Assembly: GCA_024403775.1 (NCBI GenBank)
Contig: JAKSRE010000010.1
Coordinates: 20,733 to 84,732, forward strand
Origin: Clostridia bacterium
GTDB taxonomy: Bacteria; Bacillota; Clostridia; Saccharofermentanales; Saccharofermentanaceae
Reading direction: 5' to 3'
DNA: 64,000 nt
Part shown: one piece after another, positions 1 to 9,084 of the stretch
Layout of the letters: every line of letters starts with the position of its first letter
Numbering within the stretch: the stretch's first letter is position 1
The notes under the pieces: generated by a model
Database searches by the model: none
What the model was told of the DNA's origin: nothing
The model's input: only the letters and a program-made list of their open reading frames with translations
Translations under genes and position numbers: made by a program

Positions 1-2
1 CT

Positions 3-2207
3 GTTGACAATCCACTAATGTTTACAAACCTGTACGAATTCGGTATAGGTGGATTATATGACAATCAGGCATGGAATTTAACTACAGTTTGTAGTGGTTA
101 TTATAAGTGGAAGGACTTAAATCCAGCCAAGGGAACATATAACTGGGATCCAATTGAAGACATGCTTAAAGCCTGTGAAGAGCATGGTATGACATGTGGA
201 ATAAGAATTCTTCCATATTCATCTTATGATGGAGATCATACTGATAATTATGGTGCAAAACATGATTATGTGCCAGCGTGGGTTTATGCAGAGGGTGCTG
301 AGAAAGTGCGAGTTCCACTTAATAGCAATCCTTCTGTATATATTGATGTTCCAAAATGGGATGATATACATTACTTGCAGGCATGCAAGGATTTTGCTTT
401 AGCTCTGGCCAACAAATACGATGGTGATCCAAGAATTGAATTCATTGATATACGCCCTTTCGGAGATTGGGGAGAGTGGCATTTCTCTTCTTCAAGTGCA
501 GTTAAACTGCCTTCTGTAGATGTACAAAATGAGATGGTACAGTTTTATAGAGACTGTTTTGATAAGACCCTTCTCTGTATTACTTCTGGTGCATATGGTG
601 AAGTTTATGATAATGCATTATCTCTTGGTATTACCAAAAGAGATGATGGTCTTATCGCTACTCCTAATACTGAGTGGGGCCTAAGGCTCGCTTATAAGGC
701 CAATCTTCCTACCCTGGGTGAGAACTATCTACCTTATCATTATATGCTTGATCCTGATACTTACGGAACTGGCCCAGTCAATAACTATGATACTTATCTT
801 GTAAGATGGACACCTGAAAGATTCCGCGAAGTAATTGAGATTGCGCATTTGTCTATGTTCCAGCTCGATCAGGATAGTGACTGCGGATATTATATTTATG
901 AGGAGCAGAAAGATGTAGTTGAGGAGATGTGCAATCGTCTCGGCTATAATTTTACAGTAACTTCTGCTATCCGTTATGATAATAAACTCGTTGTCTCAAT
1001 CAAGAATACTGGTCTTGCTTCCGCTTTCTTTGATATACAGCTTTGCGCCGAAATCACTGATGCCAATGGCAATAAAATATCGAACTTTGGGCAGCCAGTT
1101 CTCATACCTACAGGTAGTTTCCATGATGAGATGGAAAAGACTTTTGTTTTTGAATTTGATGGCACAATCCCTTCTGATTCTGCTATCTGCCTTTCCATGT
1201 ATGATATAAATAACAGCTTGGTCAAAGGCAAAGATCCAACCGTGAGATTCGACAACAAAAATACTCTGCCTAATAACAGACTTCTTCTTGTTGAGGTAAA
1301 GCATGAGGTAATAAATACGGCAACACCAACTCCTGTTGCAACCCCTACTTCTGGAATAATAATCGGTGTGGTGCCAACATATGCGCCAGATGCAACTCCT
1401 GGCCCAATTCCAACAGTAAGGCCAACTTTAGCGCCAACTTCTACCCCTAGTAATGCACCATCCTCCTCGAAAAGCGTATCCGACTTCGTTACCCGATGCT
1501 ATAGTGTCGCACTCTCACGCAAGCCAGACGACGAAGGCTTCAAATACTGGGTTGACTCACTCACAGGCGGCGCCGCCTGCGGCGCACAGGTAGGTTATGG
1601 ATTTATCTTTAGTGGCGAATATATAAACAAAAATCGCTCAGATGAAGATTTTGTTCGTGACCTTTACAGCATGTATTTTGGACGTACACCAGATGCAGAT
1701 GGATTTAATTACTGGGTAGGTCTTCTTGCTTCAGGCATTACACGAGAAGAAGTATTTGCAGGATTTGCAAATTCACTGGAGTTTTATAACCTGTGCTTTG
1801 AGTATGGCGTAGTAGCTGGAGTATATCTGACAGGAATTCCAAATGATCAGCAGGGCGGTGTAAACTGCTTTGTAGCAAGACTTTATAAAGTATGTCTGAA
1901 TCGTCTTCCAGACATGGGAGGACATGCTGGCTGGGTATTACAGCTTATGGAAGGTAAAGTTACAGGAACAAGCTTAAGTTTTGGTTTTGTATTTAGCCCT
2001 GAGTTTATGGGACAGGGAATGACAAACGAAGAGTTTGTGGCATATATGTATCGAGCATTCTTTGGCCGTGAACCAGATATCGAAGGTTTTAATTCCTGGG
2101 TAACCAAGCTTAATAAGGGCGCATCTTACGAGGAAGTATTCCAGGGATTCTCTGGTTCAGCAGAGTTTTATAATCTGTGTTCTACTTTTGGTATAACCCC
2201 CAGCTGA
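3..2207 (+). CDS. DUF4214 surface protein with glycosidase-like N-terminal region (5' end cut by window)
   Basis: The frame is open to the left edge with codons V-D-N-P-L before the first ATG at 18, and no signal peptide follows that ATG, so the true start lies outside the window. The first ~310 residues look like a TIM-barrel of the DUF4832/GH42-like type: W-x-D-P-style opening, a conserved DIRPFGDWGEWH stretch around residue 148, and aromatic-rich strands. A beta-sandwich (~318-425) follows, then a Thr/Pro linker (TPTPVATPT type, ~435-485), then two tandem DUF4214 pairs to the C-terminus. DUF4214 is marked by GR-x-PD-x-x-GFNYW and GFxFSxEY/F motifs. The role is inferred to be binding or hydrolysis of plant or host glycans outside the cell. 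No catalytic assignment is possible from sequence alone. The next DUF4214 gene follows 157 bp downstream with its own promoter. Confidence 0.8.
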   Translation, partial: VDNPLMFTNLYEFGIGGLYDNQAWNLTTVCSGYYKWKDLNPAKGTYNWDPIEDMLKACEEHGMTCGIRILPYSSYDGDHTDNYGAKHDYVPAWVYAEGAEKVRVPLNSNPSVYIDVPKWDDIHYLQACKDFALALANKYDGDPRIEFIDIRPFGDWGEWHFSSSSAVKLPSVDVQNEMVQFYRDCFDKTLLCITSGAYGEVYDNALSLGITKRDDGLIATPNTEWGLRLAYKANLPTLGENYLPYHYMLDPDTYGTGPVNNYDTYLVRWTPERFREVIEIAHLSMFQLDQDSDCGYYIYEEQKDVVEEMCNRLGYNFTVTSAIRYDNKLVVSIKNTGLASAFFDIQLCAEITDANGNKISNFGQPVLIPTGSFHDEMEKTFVFEFDGTIPSDSAICLSMYDINNSLVKGKDPTVRFDNKNTLPNNRLLLVEVKHEVINTATPTPVATPTSGIIIGVVPTYAPDATPGPIPTVRPTLAPTSTPSNAPSSSKSVSDFVTRCYSVALSRKPDDEGFKYWVDSLTGGAACGAQVGYGFIFSGEYINKNRSDEDFVRDLYSMYFGRTPDADGFNYWVGLLASGITREEVFAGFANSLEFYNLCFEYGVVAGVYLTGIPNDQQGGVNCFVARLYKVCLNRLPDMGGHAGWVLQLMEGKVTGTSLSFGFVFSPEFMGQGMTNEEFVAYMYRAFFGREPDIEGFNSWVTKLNKGASYEEVFQGFSGSAEFYNLCSTFGITPS

Positions 2208-2299
2208 TGTTAAGTAAGCTTTGTTTTTTTGTCTCTCAAGGATGATTAGTTGTAGTGTTTTTCTGGTGTTTAGAATCTTGTTGAAAAATATTAGGGATA

Positions 2300-2328
2300 T
2301 TGACAGAGAAATTTGATTTTGATACATT
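2300..2328 (+). promoter_or_regulatory. sigma-A-type promoter for the LRR-DUF4214 gene
   Basis: TTGACA at 2300-2305, 17-bp spacer, TACATT at 2323-2328, 36 bp before the start codon at 2365. The -35 is a perfect match, so the gene is probably transcribed independently of the gene upstream. Confidence 0.6.
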
Positions 2329-2364
2329 CAAAAGATACTAATTTCATTAGTAGGGAGGAAAGTT

Positions 2365-4173
2365 ATGAAGAGAGGTTTAAAGTTAGTAGCAACTTTACTC
2401 AGCGCAGCAGTTGTGATGAGTAGTGGGCTATTTATGTCAGGTTTGACTGTAAGAGCTGACGGAATTGCAATCGATGAGAAGAATTTCCCAGATGAGAATT
2501 TCAGAATGTATGTCGGCATCGAATTTGACGAGGATGGAGATCAGAGTCTTTCAAGTGAGGAAATCAAGAAGATCACTACTATCAACTGTGATTGTCTTGA
2601 TATTGGTTCTCTTAAGGGTGTTGAGAATTTCACTAGTTTAAAGATGCTGTCTTGCCGAGAGAACAGAATTACAAGTTTGGATTTAAGTGCAAATACTATG
2701 TTGTACAATCTTGACTGTAGCGAAAATCAGTTGAAGAGTCTGGATGTTAGCAAGAATACTGCATTGAATTCTTTGTTCTGTGTTAATAATATGCTTACAA
2801 GCATAGATATTAGCAATAATACGAAGTTAAAGATGTTTGCTTGTTCAGATAATCAGATTACAAGTGTTGATTTGAGCAAAAATACATATCTCAATTTGTT
2901 TGAGTGTGATAACAATAAGCTTACAAGCATTGATATCAGCAAGAACACAAAGCTTACTATTGTGTCTTGTGCAAATAATCAGCTTAAGTCTTTGGATATA
3001 AGCAATAACAAGATGCTCGAGGAGCTCAATTGTACTGATAATCAGATTACTAATCTTGATGTATCTGCAAACAGAGAGTTGTTTTACCTGCTTTGCTATA
3101 AGACTCAGATTAAATCACTTGATATCAGCAATTGCAAAACACTTGTGAACTTATATGACAATGAGGATATGCTTACTGAGGTATATTATCTTGCTGATAT
3201 GATTCCTGATGTAATTGCATGGGCATCTGCTCCACAGCTGGCTTTCGAGACATATGCTTTGGTTATCGCAAAGGATATTACTCTTACAGCAAATGGAAGA
3301 GAGCTTTATCCAAATCCAACAACTCCTACTCCTGGTTCCGAAGAAGAGCCTGAAGTAACTCCTGAGACTGAGTGGCCAGATATCTTTATCGAGATTGGAG
3401 CAATCCCAACTGCAGTACCAACCACACCTGCTTCACAGAGCGTTGCATCTTTTGTTGAGCGTTGCTATAGCGTAGCACTTGGCAGATCTGCCGATGAAGC
3501 TGGATATAACTACTGGCTCGATTGCCTCAATGACGGTTTCATCTGTGGTGCTCAGGCTGGTTACGGATTCATATTCAGTGATGAATATAAGGCAAAAGAT
3601 ACAACAAACGAGCAGTTCGTAAATGACCTTTACAGTATGTATTTTGGTCGTGTGGCAGATGAGGCTGGCTTTAAGTACTGGGTTGATTTGCTTGACAATG
3701 AGATTTTTGACAGAGAAGAAGTATTTGCAGGATTTGCAAATTCAACTGAATTCGATAACCTTTGTGGAGATTACGGTGTAGTAACTGGTTCCTATATTGT
3801 AGGTGTTTCAAATGATCAGCAGGGCGGTGTTAATAGTTTTGTTGCAAGACTCTATAACATTTGTCTTAACAGACGTCCAGATATTGGCGGACAGTCAGGC
3901 TGGGTAGACAAGCTTATTGGCGGCGAGGTTACAGGTACAACTTGTGCATATGGCTTTGTATTCTCACCAGAGTTTATTGGACAGGAGCCAACAAACGAGG
4001 AGTTTGTAGCATACATGTATAGAGCATTCTTTGGTCGTGAGCCAGATCTCGAAGGATTTACATCATGGGTAATGATGCTTTACGAGGGTGCTTCTTACGA
4101 GGATGTATTTGCTGGATTCTCAGGTTCTGCTGAGTTCGCTAATTTGTGTGGCAGCTATGGCATAGTAGCTTAA
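2365..4173 (+). CDS. secreted leucine-rich-repeat protein with C-terminal DUF4214 modules
   Basis: 602 residues; start set by AGGGAGGAAAG directly upstream of ATG. Residues 1-32 are a Sec signal peptide (K/R start, hydrophobic core, cleavage near VRADG). An INEKNFPDENFRxY-like motif follows, with an EF-hand-like loop DEDGDQSLSSEE (~residue 52), a candidate Ca2+ site. About ten 21-23-residue LRRs of the form L-x-C-x-x-N-x-L-x-S-L-D-V-S-x-N span ~85-270. After a Pro/Thr/Glu linker, two DUF4214 pairs fill ~362-602. The same architecture recurs at 27529 and 40313. LRR proteins of this type are usually binding proteins; the ligand is unknown. The protein is expected to be extracellular and has no LPxTG anchor, so DUF4214 may be what retains it at the surface (inference). 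Confidence 0.85.
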   Translation: MKRGLKLVATLLSAAVVMSSGLFMSGLTVRADGIAIDEKNFPDENFRMYVGIEFDEDGDQSLSSEEIKKITTINCDCLDIGSLKGVENFTSLKMLSCRENRITSLDLSANTMLYNLDCSENQLKSLDVSKNTALNSLFCVNNMLTSIDISNNTKLKMFACSDNQITSVDLSKNTYLNLFECDNNKLTSIDISKNTKLTIVSCANNQLKSLDISNNKMLEELNCTDNQITNLDVSANRELFYLLCYKTQIKSLDISNCKTLVNLYDNEDMLTEVYYLADMIPDVIAWASAPQLAFETYALVIAKDITLTANGRELYPNPTTPTPGSEEEPEVTPETEWPDIFIEIGAIPTAVPTTPASQSVASFVERCYSVALGRSADEAGYNYWLDCLNDGFICGAQAGYGFIFSDEYKAKDTTNEQFVNDLYSMYFGRVADEAGFKYWVDLLDNEIFDREEVFAGFANSTEFDNLCGDYGVVTGSYIVGVSNDQQGGVNSFVARLYNICLNRRPDIGGQSGWVDKLIGGEVTGTTCAYGFVFSPEFIGQEPTNEEFVAYMYRAFFGREPDLEGFTSWVMMLYEGASYEDVFAGFSGSAEFANLCGSYGIVA

Positions 4174-4203
4174 GTAGCACTAATAGTTAAACGTTTTATA
4201 AGA

Positions 4204-4245
4204 GCCATCTCAATGTGATGATTATCGCATTGAGATGGTTTTTTA
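4204..4245 (+). terminator. rho-independent terminator of the LRR-DUF4214 gene
   Basis: Perfect 11-bp stem CCATCTCAATG/CATTGAGATGG, extendable inward, followed by TTTTTT. It lies 31 bp after the stop codon. Confidence 0.85.
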
Positions 4246-4502
4246 CTTCTGCACGTCATAAGTCAGATGCGGGCGATGAAGTATATGATGGAAGAATCAG
4301 TAAAAGTGTTGCCAAGATGGAACATGATGAGACAAATGGAATGGATCCAGCAGTTGCAGGAAAATATATTTGTAAAATTGCACTTCAAAAAAATGTAAAA
4401 CCATTATATTCTATAGGTGTAGTTTATAAGTTTTTGAGTGTACTTTGCATGATTTTACCAGTCAGAGTAAAGAATGCCCTTATTGGTAAACTATATGGTT
4501 AG
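4236..4502 (+). pseudogene. C-terminal remnant of a short-chain dehydrogenase/reductase (SDR)
   Basis: The translation from about 4236 reads FFTSARHKSDAGDEVY and continues to PVRVKNALIGKLYG. This matches the C-terminal quarter of clostridial SDR-family oxidoreductases as I know them (the region after the PG-x-V-x-T-G-F-T motif). The Rossmann fold and the YxxxK catalytic part are absent. The homology begins exactly where the terminator T-run ends, so an open frame that starts at 4215 runs through the terminator hairpin and is unlikely to be a real start. No ribosome site precedes it. Interpretation: the 5' part was lost when the neighbouring DUF4214 gene with its terminator was inserted or rearranged. 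Confidence 0.6.
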
Positions 4503-4578
4503 TAGGTGGAGTTGAAATAAGTACGAAGTTTTTGCTTCGTCAGTATGTTAATGCTTCTAGGATTAATGGAGGCTCCAT

Positions 4579-5088
4579 ATGAGACAAAAGGAAAGAATAA
4601 GCATTACACCAATAGTTGTAATTGTTGTCCTTGCTGTTTTGCTTATATTGCTTTTGCCTAGTTCGTTGTCCGTATTTATTGATATATGCCTGCTTTTTGG
4701 CATAATTGGTGGAATTGTATTTATTAAAAAGGGTAAGGAGATATTCAAGTATCTCTTGATTTTTACCAGCCTCATTATTGGCTTCGTGGCTGCTCTTTTG
4801 GCAGATTCGCGTACCAATCAGGTTTTTAATCTCTTTATCCGCACAGGTCCTTTGGACCGCACTATGAATCTGCTTTTGGACAGACTGGCATCGCATATTA
4901 TAGCAACTATTTTATCGGCAACGATTATTGCTGGTATTTCGTATGAGATAAAATGGAACCATGAGCGCAAGGGTGCCAAAAGCGTTCTTGACTATTATGC
5001 CAGTGTTAATAAAACGCCAGAGCCAGATGATAAAATTGAAGACGCGAGCGAAGAAACAGAAAAAACTGATACGAGAGAAGACAACTAA
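4579..5088 (+). CDS. small integral membrane protein of unknown function
   Basis: 169 residues; TGGAGG stands 7 bp before the ATG. Three to four hydrophobic segments can be seen (about residues 10-28, 32-50, 55-75 and 105-123). A cytosolic-looking charged tail rich in Glu/Asp/Lys ends in TEKTDTREDN. The family was not recognised. Its stop codon is two bases from the start of the next gene, so the two are almost certainly co-transcribed and may act together. Confidence 0.75.
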   Translation: MRQKERISITPIVVIVVLAVLLILLLPSSLSVFIDICLLFGIIGGIVFIKKGKEIFKYLLIFTSLIIGFVAALLADSRTNQVFNLFIRTGPLDRTMNLLLDRLASHIIATILSATIIAGISYEIKWNHERKGAKSVLDYYASVNKTPEPDDKIEDASEETEKTDTREDN

Positions 5089-5090
5089 TT

Positions 5091-5648
5091 ATGGGATTTC
5101 TATTTTGGAAAAAAGAGAAGAAACTGGGTTATAAACCACTAAAAAATCTTATAGAGGCAGACATCAATGGAAGTATTGCTACTTCACGTATATTTAAATA
5201 CAGATTTACTCTTCCAGCTGGTTGCCAGTTTAAAGATGTAACTGAATTCAATAATACAAACTATAAAGAGAAGAATGTCTCATTTCTTGATATGCAGGCA
5301 GTCTGCGCTGACTATCACATTGGTGTTATCGTAGTTATCTTAGATGGTACTGGTCTGGTAAAGGAATGGAGCGAGCGTGAGGATATGGTAGTTAATGCCA
5401 TGCTTCAGAAGACATTTATGGATTTTGATCCTGAGAAGCTTGAGTCTAAAGAATTTATGGGTCTTCCATGCAGACATTATAAGGGTATTTTAAACAGGAC
5501 TTTCGCTGATGGTAAAAGAAGATATCAGGAGCAGTATGAATATTGTGCACCTTTTTGCACTGTGAATTTTAATGTCAGCTGCTGGGAGGAATTTAAGGAT
5601 AACCTTCCGGATGTGTTTAGTTATTTTAAGCCAAGTACTGAGGACTAA
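5091..5648 (+). CDS. hypothetical soluble protein, second gene of a two-gene operon
   Basis: 185 residues, no signal peptide and no membrane segment. It starts MGFLFWKKEKKLGYK and contains a mixed alpha/beta sequence with a Cys/His-containing GLPCRHYKG stretch around residue 127. The ribosome site is weak (the start follows TAATT directly after the upstream stop), which suggests translational coupling to the membrane protein upstream. No family recognised. Confidence 0.7.
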   Translation: MGFLFWKKEKKLGYKPLKNLIEADINGSIATSRIFKYRFTLPAGCQFKDVTEFNNTNYKEKNVSFLDMQAVCADYHIGVIVVILDGTGLVKEWSEREDMVVNAMLQKTFMDFDPEKLESKEFMGLPCRHYKGILNRTFADGKRRYQEQYEYCAPFCTVNFNVSCWEEFKDNLPDVFSYFKPSTED

Positions 5649-5670
5649 TTTTATTTCAATTACAATAGCC

Positions 5671-5697
5671 GCCCTCACATAATGTAAGAACGGCCAC
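5671..5697 (-). terminator. GU-rich hairpin after the oxidoreductase gene
   Basis: Read on the minus strand, GCCGTTCTTACAT pairs with ATGTGAGGGCGGC over 13 bp if G-U pairs are allowed. The plus-strand RNA would have A-C mismatches at the same places, so the structure belongs to the minus-strand transcript that ends at 5728. The U-tract behind it is poor (UAUUGUAAUU), so termination efficiency is uncertain. Confidence 0.4.
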
Positions 5698-5727
5698 TGC
5701 AAGTTTGTTTAGGGTGGGAAATGCTAA

Positions 5728-6705
5728 TTAATATCCAATCTCCTCGAGTATTGCATCGAGAAGTGCACTATTCTTAAGGGAAAACTCTGGTGTAACCAGC
5801 GGTGTACTAAGACCGAGGATACATTTACTTAGGTTTTCCACCTCAAGACTATAGTTATTAGGAGCGTCGACTTCGCGAACAGTCTTTGTTCCATCGACGG
5901 TAATCTCATATTTAAGTTTTCCGCTCTGATTATATTCAACAAAAGACTCGATATAGCCCTTTGTTCCTTTGATATAAAGGCGGTCATAACGCGCATTGTT
6001 TCCAAGAACCATACCACAGTTGAAAGCGGCACGTGCACCATTCTTGAACTTAAGGATAGCAGCTGTTGAAGCATCGACATCTTCATCAGTCATTTCAGCT
6101 ACAGCCTTAACCATAGATACATCTGAATTGATGAGGGAGAGAATCATTGTTGTGCAGTAGCAGCCAAGATCGTAGACCATACCACCGCCTAATTCCTTAT
6201 GAAGTCTGAAGTCTTCATCATATCCCTGTGTATAAAAAGCGGTCTCAATAAAGAGAGGCTCACCAATAATTCCAGAATTAACATCATCCTGTAGTGACTT
6301 TACATATGGGCTGTGAAGGTAAGCATAAGCTTCCATGAGAATCACATTGTTCTCCTTGGCAACCTTATACATCTCTTCTGCTTCGGTTTTATTAAGTGCA
6401 AGAGGCTTCTCACACAAAACGTGCTTTCCAGCACGAAGCGCCTTAATTACCCACTCTTTGTGGATGTCATTAGGAAGAGGAACATATACAGCCTGAATCT
6501 CATCATCTTCAATGAGCTTGTCATAGCCAATATAACCCTTGTTGAAGCCAAACTTATTTACATATCTGTCAACCTTCTCCTGAGATCTTCCAGCAATTGC
6601 GTGAAGTTCGCAGGATTCAGCAAGAAGTGCACCAGGAATCATTCCGTAGTCAGCAATATTTGCAGTTCCAAGAACACCCCACTTTACTTTTGTGTTTGTA
6701 CTCAC
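5728..6705 (-). CDS. Gfo/Idh/MocA-family NAD(P)-dependent oxidoreductase
   Basis: 325 residues with a GTG start; AGGGGG lies upstream on the minus strand. The N-terminal Rossmann fold carries GVLGTANIADYG (residues ~10-21) in place of the usual GxGxxG. The family signature CEKPLALN (~98) supplies the catalytic/cofactor Lys, and the C-terminal dehydrogenase fold follows (GGGMVYDLGCYCTTMI, ~174). Related enzymes oxidise or reduce sugars, inositols and dihydrodiols; the substrate cannot be read from sequence. It is cytoplasmic. It is transcribed convergently with the two-gene operon to its left and divergently from the HD-GYP gene. Confidence 0.9.
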   Translation of the reverse strand: MSTNTKVKWGVLGTANIADYGMIPGALLAESCELHAIAGRSQEKVDRYVNKFGFNKGYIGYDKLIEDDEIQAVYVPLPNDIHKEWVIKALRAGKHVLCEKPLALNKTEAEEMYKVAKENNVILMEAYAYLHSPYVKSLQDDVNSGIIGEPLFIETAFYTQGYDEDFRLHKELGGGMVYDLGCYCTTMILSLINSDVSMVKAVAEMTDEDVDASTAAILKFKNGARAAFNCGMVLGNNARYDRLYIKGTKGYIESFVEYNQSGKLKYEITVDGTKTVREVDAPNNYSLEVENLSKCILGLSTPLVTPEFSLKNSALLDAILEEIGY

Positions 6706-6871
6706 AGCGTTTATCCCCCTCTTTTGTTTTTCTTTACGAAAAGAATAATCTATTTAACTTATAAACTCTCATAGATTACGTGCTAATTTTATCAAATTTC
6801 CGACTTAAGCTTGTTAACGATTAATAAATTAACAGTATGGTTAACAGATTATAAACAAAACGCAAGTACTC

Positions 6872-6901
6872 TTGACAATTATGATAAATAAAGAATATTT
6901 T
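6872..6901 (+). promoter_or_regulatory. promoter of the HD-GYP gene
   Basis: TTGACA at 6872-6877 with TATTTT at 6896-6901 (18-bp spacer). The predicted transcript starts near 6908, which leaves a ~36-nt leader to the start at 6944. The TTG of the -35 could be misread as an upstream start codon. Confidence 0.55.
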
Positions 6902-6943
6902 ATAAGTAAAGTGATAAGTATAACAAATGATGGGGGTAAATTA

Positions 6944-8731
6944 ATGTTCGATTTTAAAAGTATGTCGGCATTTTTATACGTTGAACTTGATATATTTAGC
7001 ATGCTTCTTTTGGTTGTTTTGTGTTTGTTTTCATATTGGCTGTTCAAGCGTCAGGGGTGGACGCGACCAGTGCCAGCAATCGCGACAGCAGGACTTTACC
7101 TGGTAGCATTTTTCCTCGATGGTGTCGAGGCAATGGCTGAATATTTTAATGCCCTTTCGGCTACTTCACTATATGTTATAAACTCGCTGTACTTCGTGGC
7201 CATTGTGGCAGCGGCTACAGCCTATCTCATATATGTGTATGTAAGACTTGGGTTTGCAAGGAAAGACAAGGGATCTGAGATAATGCTTCTTTGTATTCCT
7301 TCAACTATTGTAGGAATTATGTCGATTACAGCAATCAGCAATGGAATGCTGTTCTACATGAGTGATGCGAATCATTATAAAAGAGGACCGATTTATCATG
7401 CATATACTGGAGCTATCATATTCTATTATGGTCTCGGTATAATTCTTAGTTCATATGCTTACTTCAGAGAGAAGAAGAGAACAGGCAAGAAAAGGACTGA
7501 TGACACTTATCTTATGACAGGTCTTGTCCTATATGCCTGCTTTAATCTTTTGTGTTTCCTTGTTCAGTGGATTACTCAGTTTAACTTCTATCCAATGGGC
7601 GCGACTATCTCAGTCTGCATCTTTGTAATCATCATGATTTATGGTCAGGTTAGTAAATCTAATCAGTTCATGGCAAAGCAGGATCTTAAGATTGCTGAGA
7701 TGAATGAGATTCTTAAGGAGGAGCGTGAAGTTAAGGAATTCTTCCTTACAGGATATTTTGCAGCTTTCTATGTTGATCTTGATAGCCACACCTATAAAGT
7801 TTATTTCTGTGATGATGATAGGTACAAAGGAAGCGATGATTTCTTTGAGTTATCCGCTAAGATTTGCGAAGATTTTGTAGCTGGTGAAGATGGTACGAAT
7901 ATTCTAAGTCTTCTTAAACCAGAAGCAATTCGCAAAATTCTTAAAGAAGAAAAGCAGTTTCAGGTCATCGTAAGAAGTTCTAATCGTGACGGTCAGCACT
8001 ATATCCTTATGCATATCGTAAGAGGCGCTGATGAGAATCACGTAGCTATCGGCTTTACAGACGTAGATAATCTTGTTAAGAGACGTATGGAGGAAGCAAG
8101 AAGAATTGATCAGAGCCACCACCTTATCGAGATGCTTGGCGGTATGGTTGAATCCCGTAATATGGAGTCTGGCGAGCATATACAGCGAGTTAAGGAATAT
8201 ACTAAGATTCTTGCCGAAAGCATGATGAAGAAGTATCCAGAATACGGACTGGATATGCACAAGATTGAGCTTATAGTGTCAGCTTCTGCTCTTCATGATG
8301 TAGGAAAGATCAAAATCTCAGACAGTATTCTTCTTAAGCCTGGAAAGCTTACACCAGAAGAATTCGAGGCTATGAAAGAGCATACAATCATTGGAAGTGC
8401 AATCGTATCCAAGATGATGATTGGTCTTGATGAGGAATATGCAAGATACTGCCGCGAGATTGCACTTTATCACCATGAGAAATGTGATGGTAAGGGTTAT
8501 CCAGAAGGTCTTAAGGGTGATCAGATTCCAATATCTGCCCAGCTTGTATCAATTGCCGACTGCTTTGACGCTCTTACAACAAAGCGTGTTTATAAGGATG
8601 CTTATTCACTTGATGAGGCTTATGACATGATTCTTGGCGGTAAGTGTGGTCAGTTCTCAGGAAAGATTCTTGACTGTTTCATCGCTAAGAGAGAAGAGCT
8701 TTTTGAGAAGGCAGAAGAACTTAAAGCTTAA
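6944..8731 (+). CDS. membrane HD-GYP domain protein, putative cyclic-di-GMP phosphodiesterase
   Basis: 595 residues from the ATG preceded by TGGGGGT; the alternative upstream TTG lies inside the promoter. Residues ~14-250 form six to seven membrane helices, then a linker/PAS-like region (~265-375). The C-terminal HD-GYP domain has HD at 450-451 (LHDVGKI), HTIIGS, and HHEKCDGKGYPEGLKG with GYP at 518-520. The signature is complete, so the enzyme is expected to be active. HD-GYP proteins hydrolyse c-di-GMP (some act on other cyclic dinucleotides). The membrane part probably senses an unknown signal. It is monocistronic, with its own promoter and a downstream hairpin. Confidence 0.88.
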   Translation: MFDFKSMSAFLYVELDIFSMLLLVVLCLFSYWLFKRQGWTRPVPAIATAGLYLVAFFLDGVEAMAEYFNALSATSLYVINSLYFVAIVAAATAYLIYVYVRLGFARKDKGSEIMLLCIPSTIVGIMSITAISNGMLFYMSDANHYKRGPIYHAYTGAIIFYYGLGIILSSYAYFREKKRTGKKRTDDTYLMTGLVLYACFNLLCFLVQWITQFNFYPMGATISVCIFVIIMIYGQVSKSNQFMAKQDLKIAEMNEILKEEREVKEFFLTGYFAAFYVDLDSHTYKVYFCDDDRYKGSDDFFELSAKICEDFVAGEDGTNILSLLKPEAIRKILKEEKQFQVIVRSSNRDGQHYILMHIVRGADENHVAIGFTDVDNLVKRRMEEARRIDQSHHLIEMLGGMVESRNMESGEHIQRVKEYTKILAESMMKKYPEYGLDMHKIELIVSASALHDVGKIKISDSILLKPGKLTPEEFEAMKEHTIIGSAIVSKMMIGLDEEYARYCREIALYHHEKCDGKGYPEGLKGDQIPISAQLVSIADCFDALTTKRVYKDAYSLDEAYDMILGGKCGQFSGKILDCFIAKREELFEKAEELKA

Positions 8732-8747
8732 GATATATTTTGTGGAA

Positions 8748-8841
8748 CTCATAACGACTGTTCCAGAATAGAATGAATTGATATGTTTGATTTATCTATC
8801 GGCGTATCAGATTCTAAAGGCTATTCGGGGCAGTCGTTTTT
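8748..8841 (+). terminator. long-stem terminator after the HD-GYP gene
   Basis: AACGACTGTTCCAGAATAG pairs, with several G-U pairs and one bulge, with CTATTCGGGGCAGTCGTT, followed by TTTTTA. The loop is about 50 nt, unusually large. It lies 17 bp after the stop. Confidence 0.55.
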
Positions 8842-8889
8842 ATGTTTATTTGCATTAAAAGGTTTGCTACTGCAATACTGGGGCAGTCT

Positions 8890-8949
8890 ATTCACTTAAA
8901 ACAGGCATTTCATTCACTGAAGAGTGAATGAAACGGGCAATCTGAGTGA
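8890..8949. repeat. solitary copy of the 61-bp hairpin repeat
   Basis: Begins ATTCACTTAAAACAGGCATT and ends CTGAGTGAG. Its centre is a perfect hairpin, TTTCATTCACT-GAAG-AGTGAATGAAA. Four tandem copies lie at 14601-14846. This copy sits at the other end of the same operon, between the HD-GYP terminator and the tyrA promoter. The gap 8732-9084 otherwise holds only the terminator and promoter listed. Confidence 0.75.
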
Positions 8950-9017
8950 GAAGAAGGAAGCTTTTATCGTTGTTTGGTTCTTATCACAGAAGGCAGGCGT
9001 TAATACCCCTTAATAAC

Positions 9018-9046
9018 TTGACATACGGGGCAAATATGAGTTTAAT
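9018..9046 (+). promoter_or_regulatory. promoter of the aromatic amino-acid operon
   Basis: TTGACA at 9018-9023, 17-bp spacer, TTTAAT at 9041-9046, 38 bp before the GTG of tyrA. It is the only strong promoter seen before the five-gene operon. No T-box or leader-peptide attenuator was seen in the short leader. Confidence 0.65.
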
Positions 9047-9084
9047 TTACTTTGTAGAATTGTAGTTTTGTAGAGGTATATATC

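Noticed and set aside
4521..4540. ACGAAG-TTTTT-GCTTCGT hairpin before the membrane protein gene
   Set aside because: No T-run after the stem and no gene end to serve; left as a chance hairpin.
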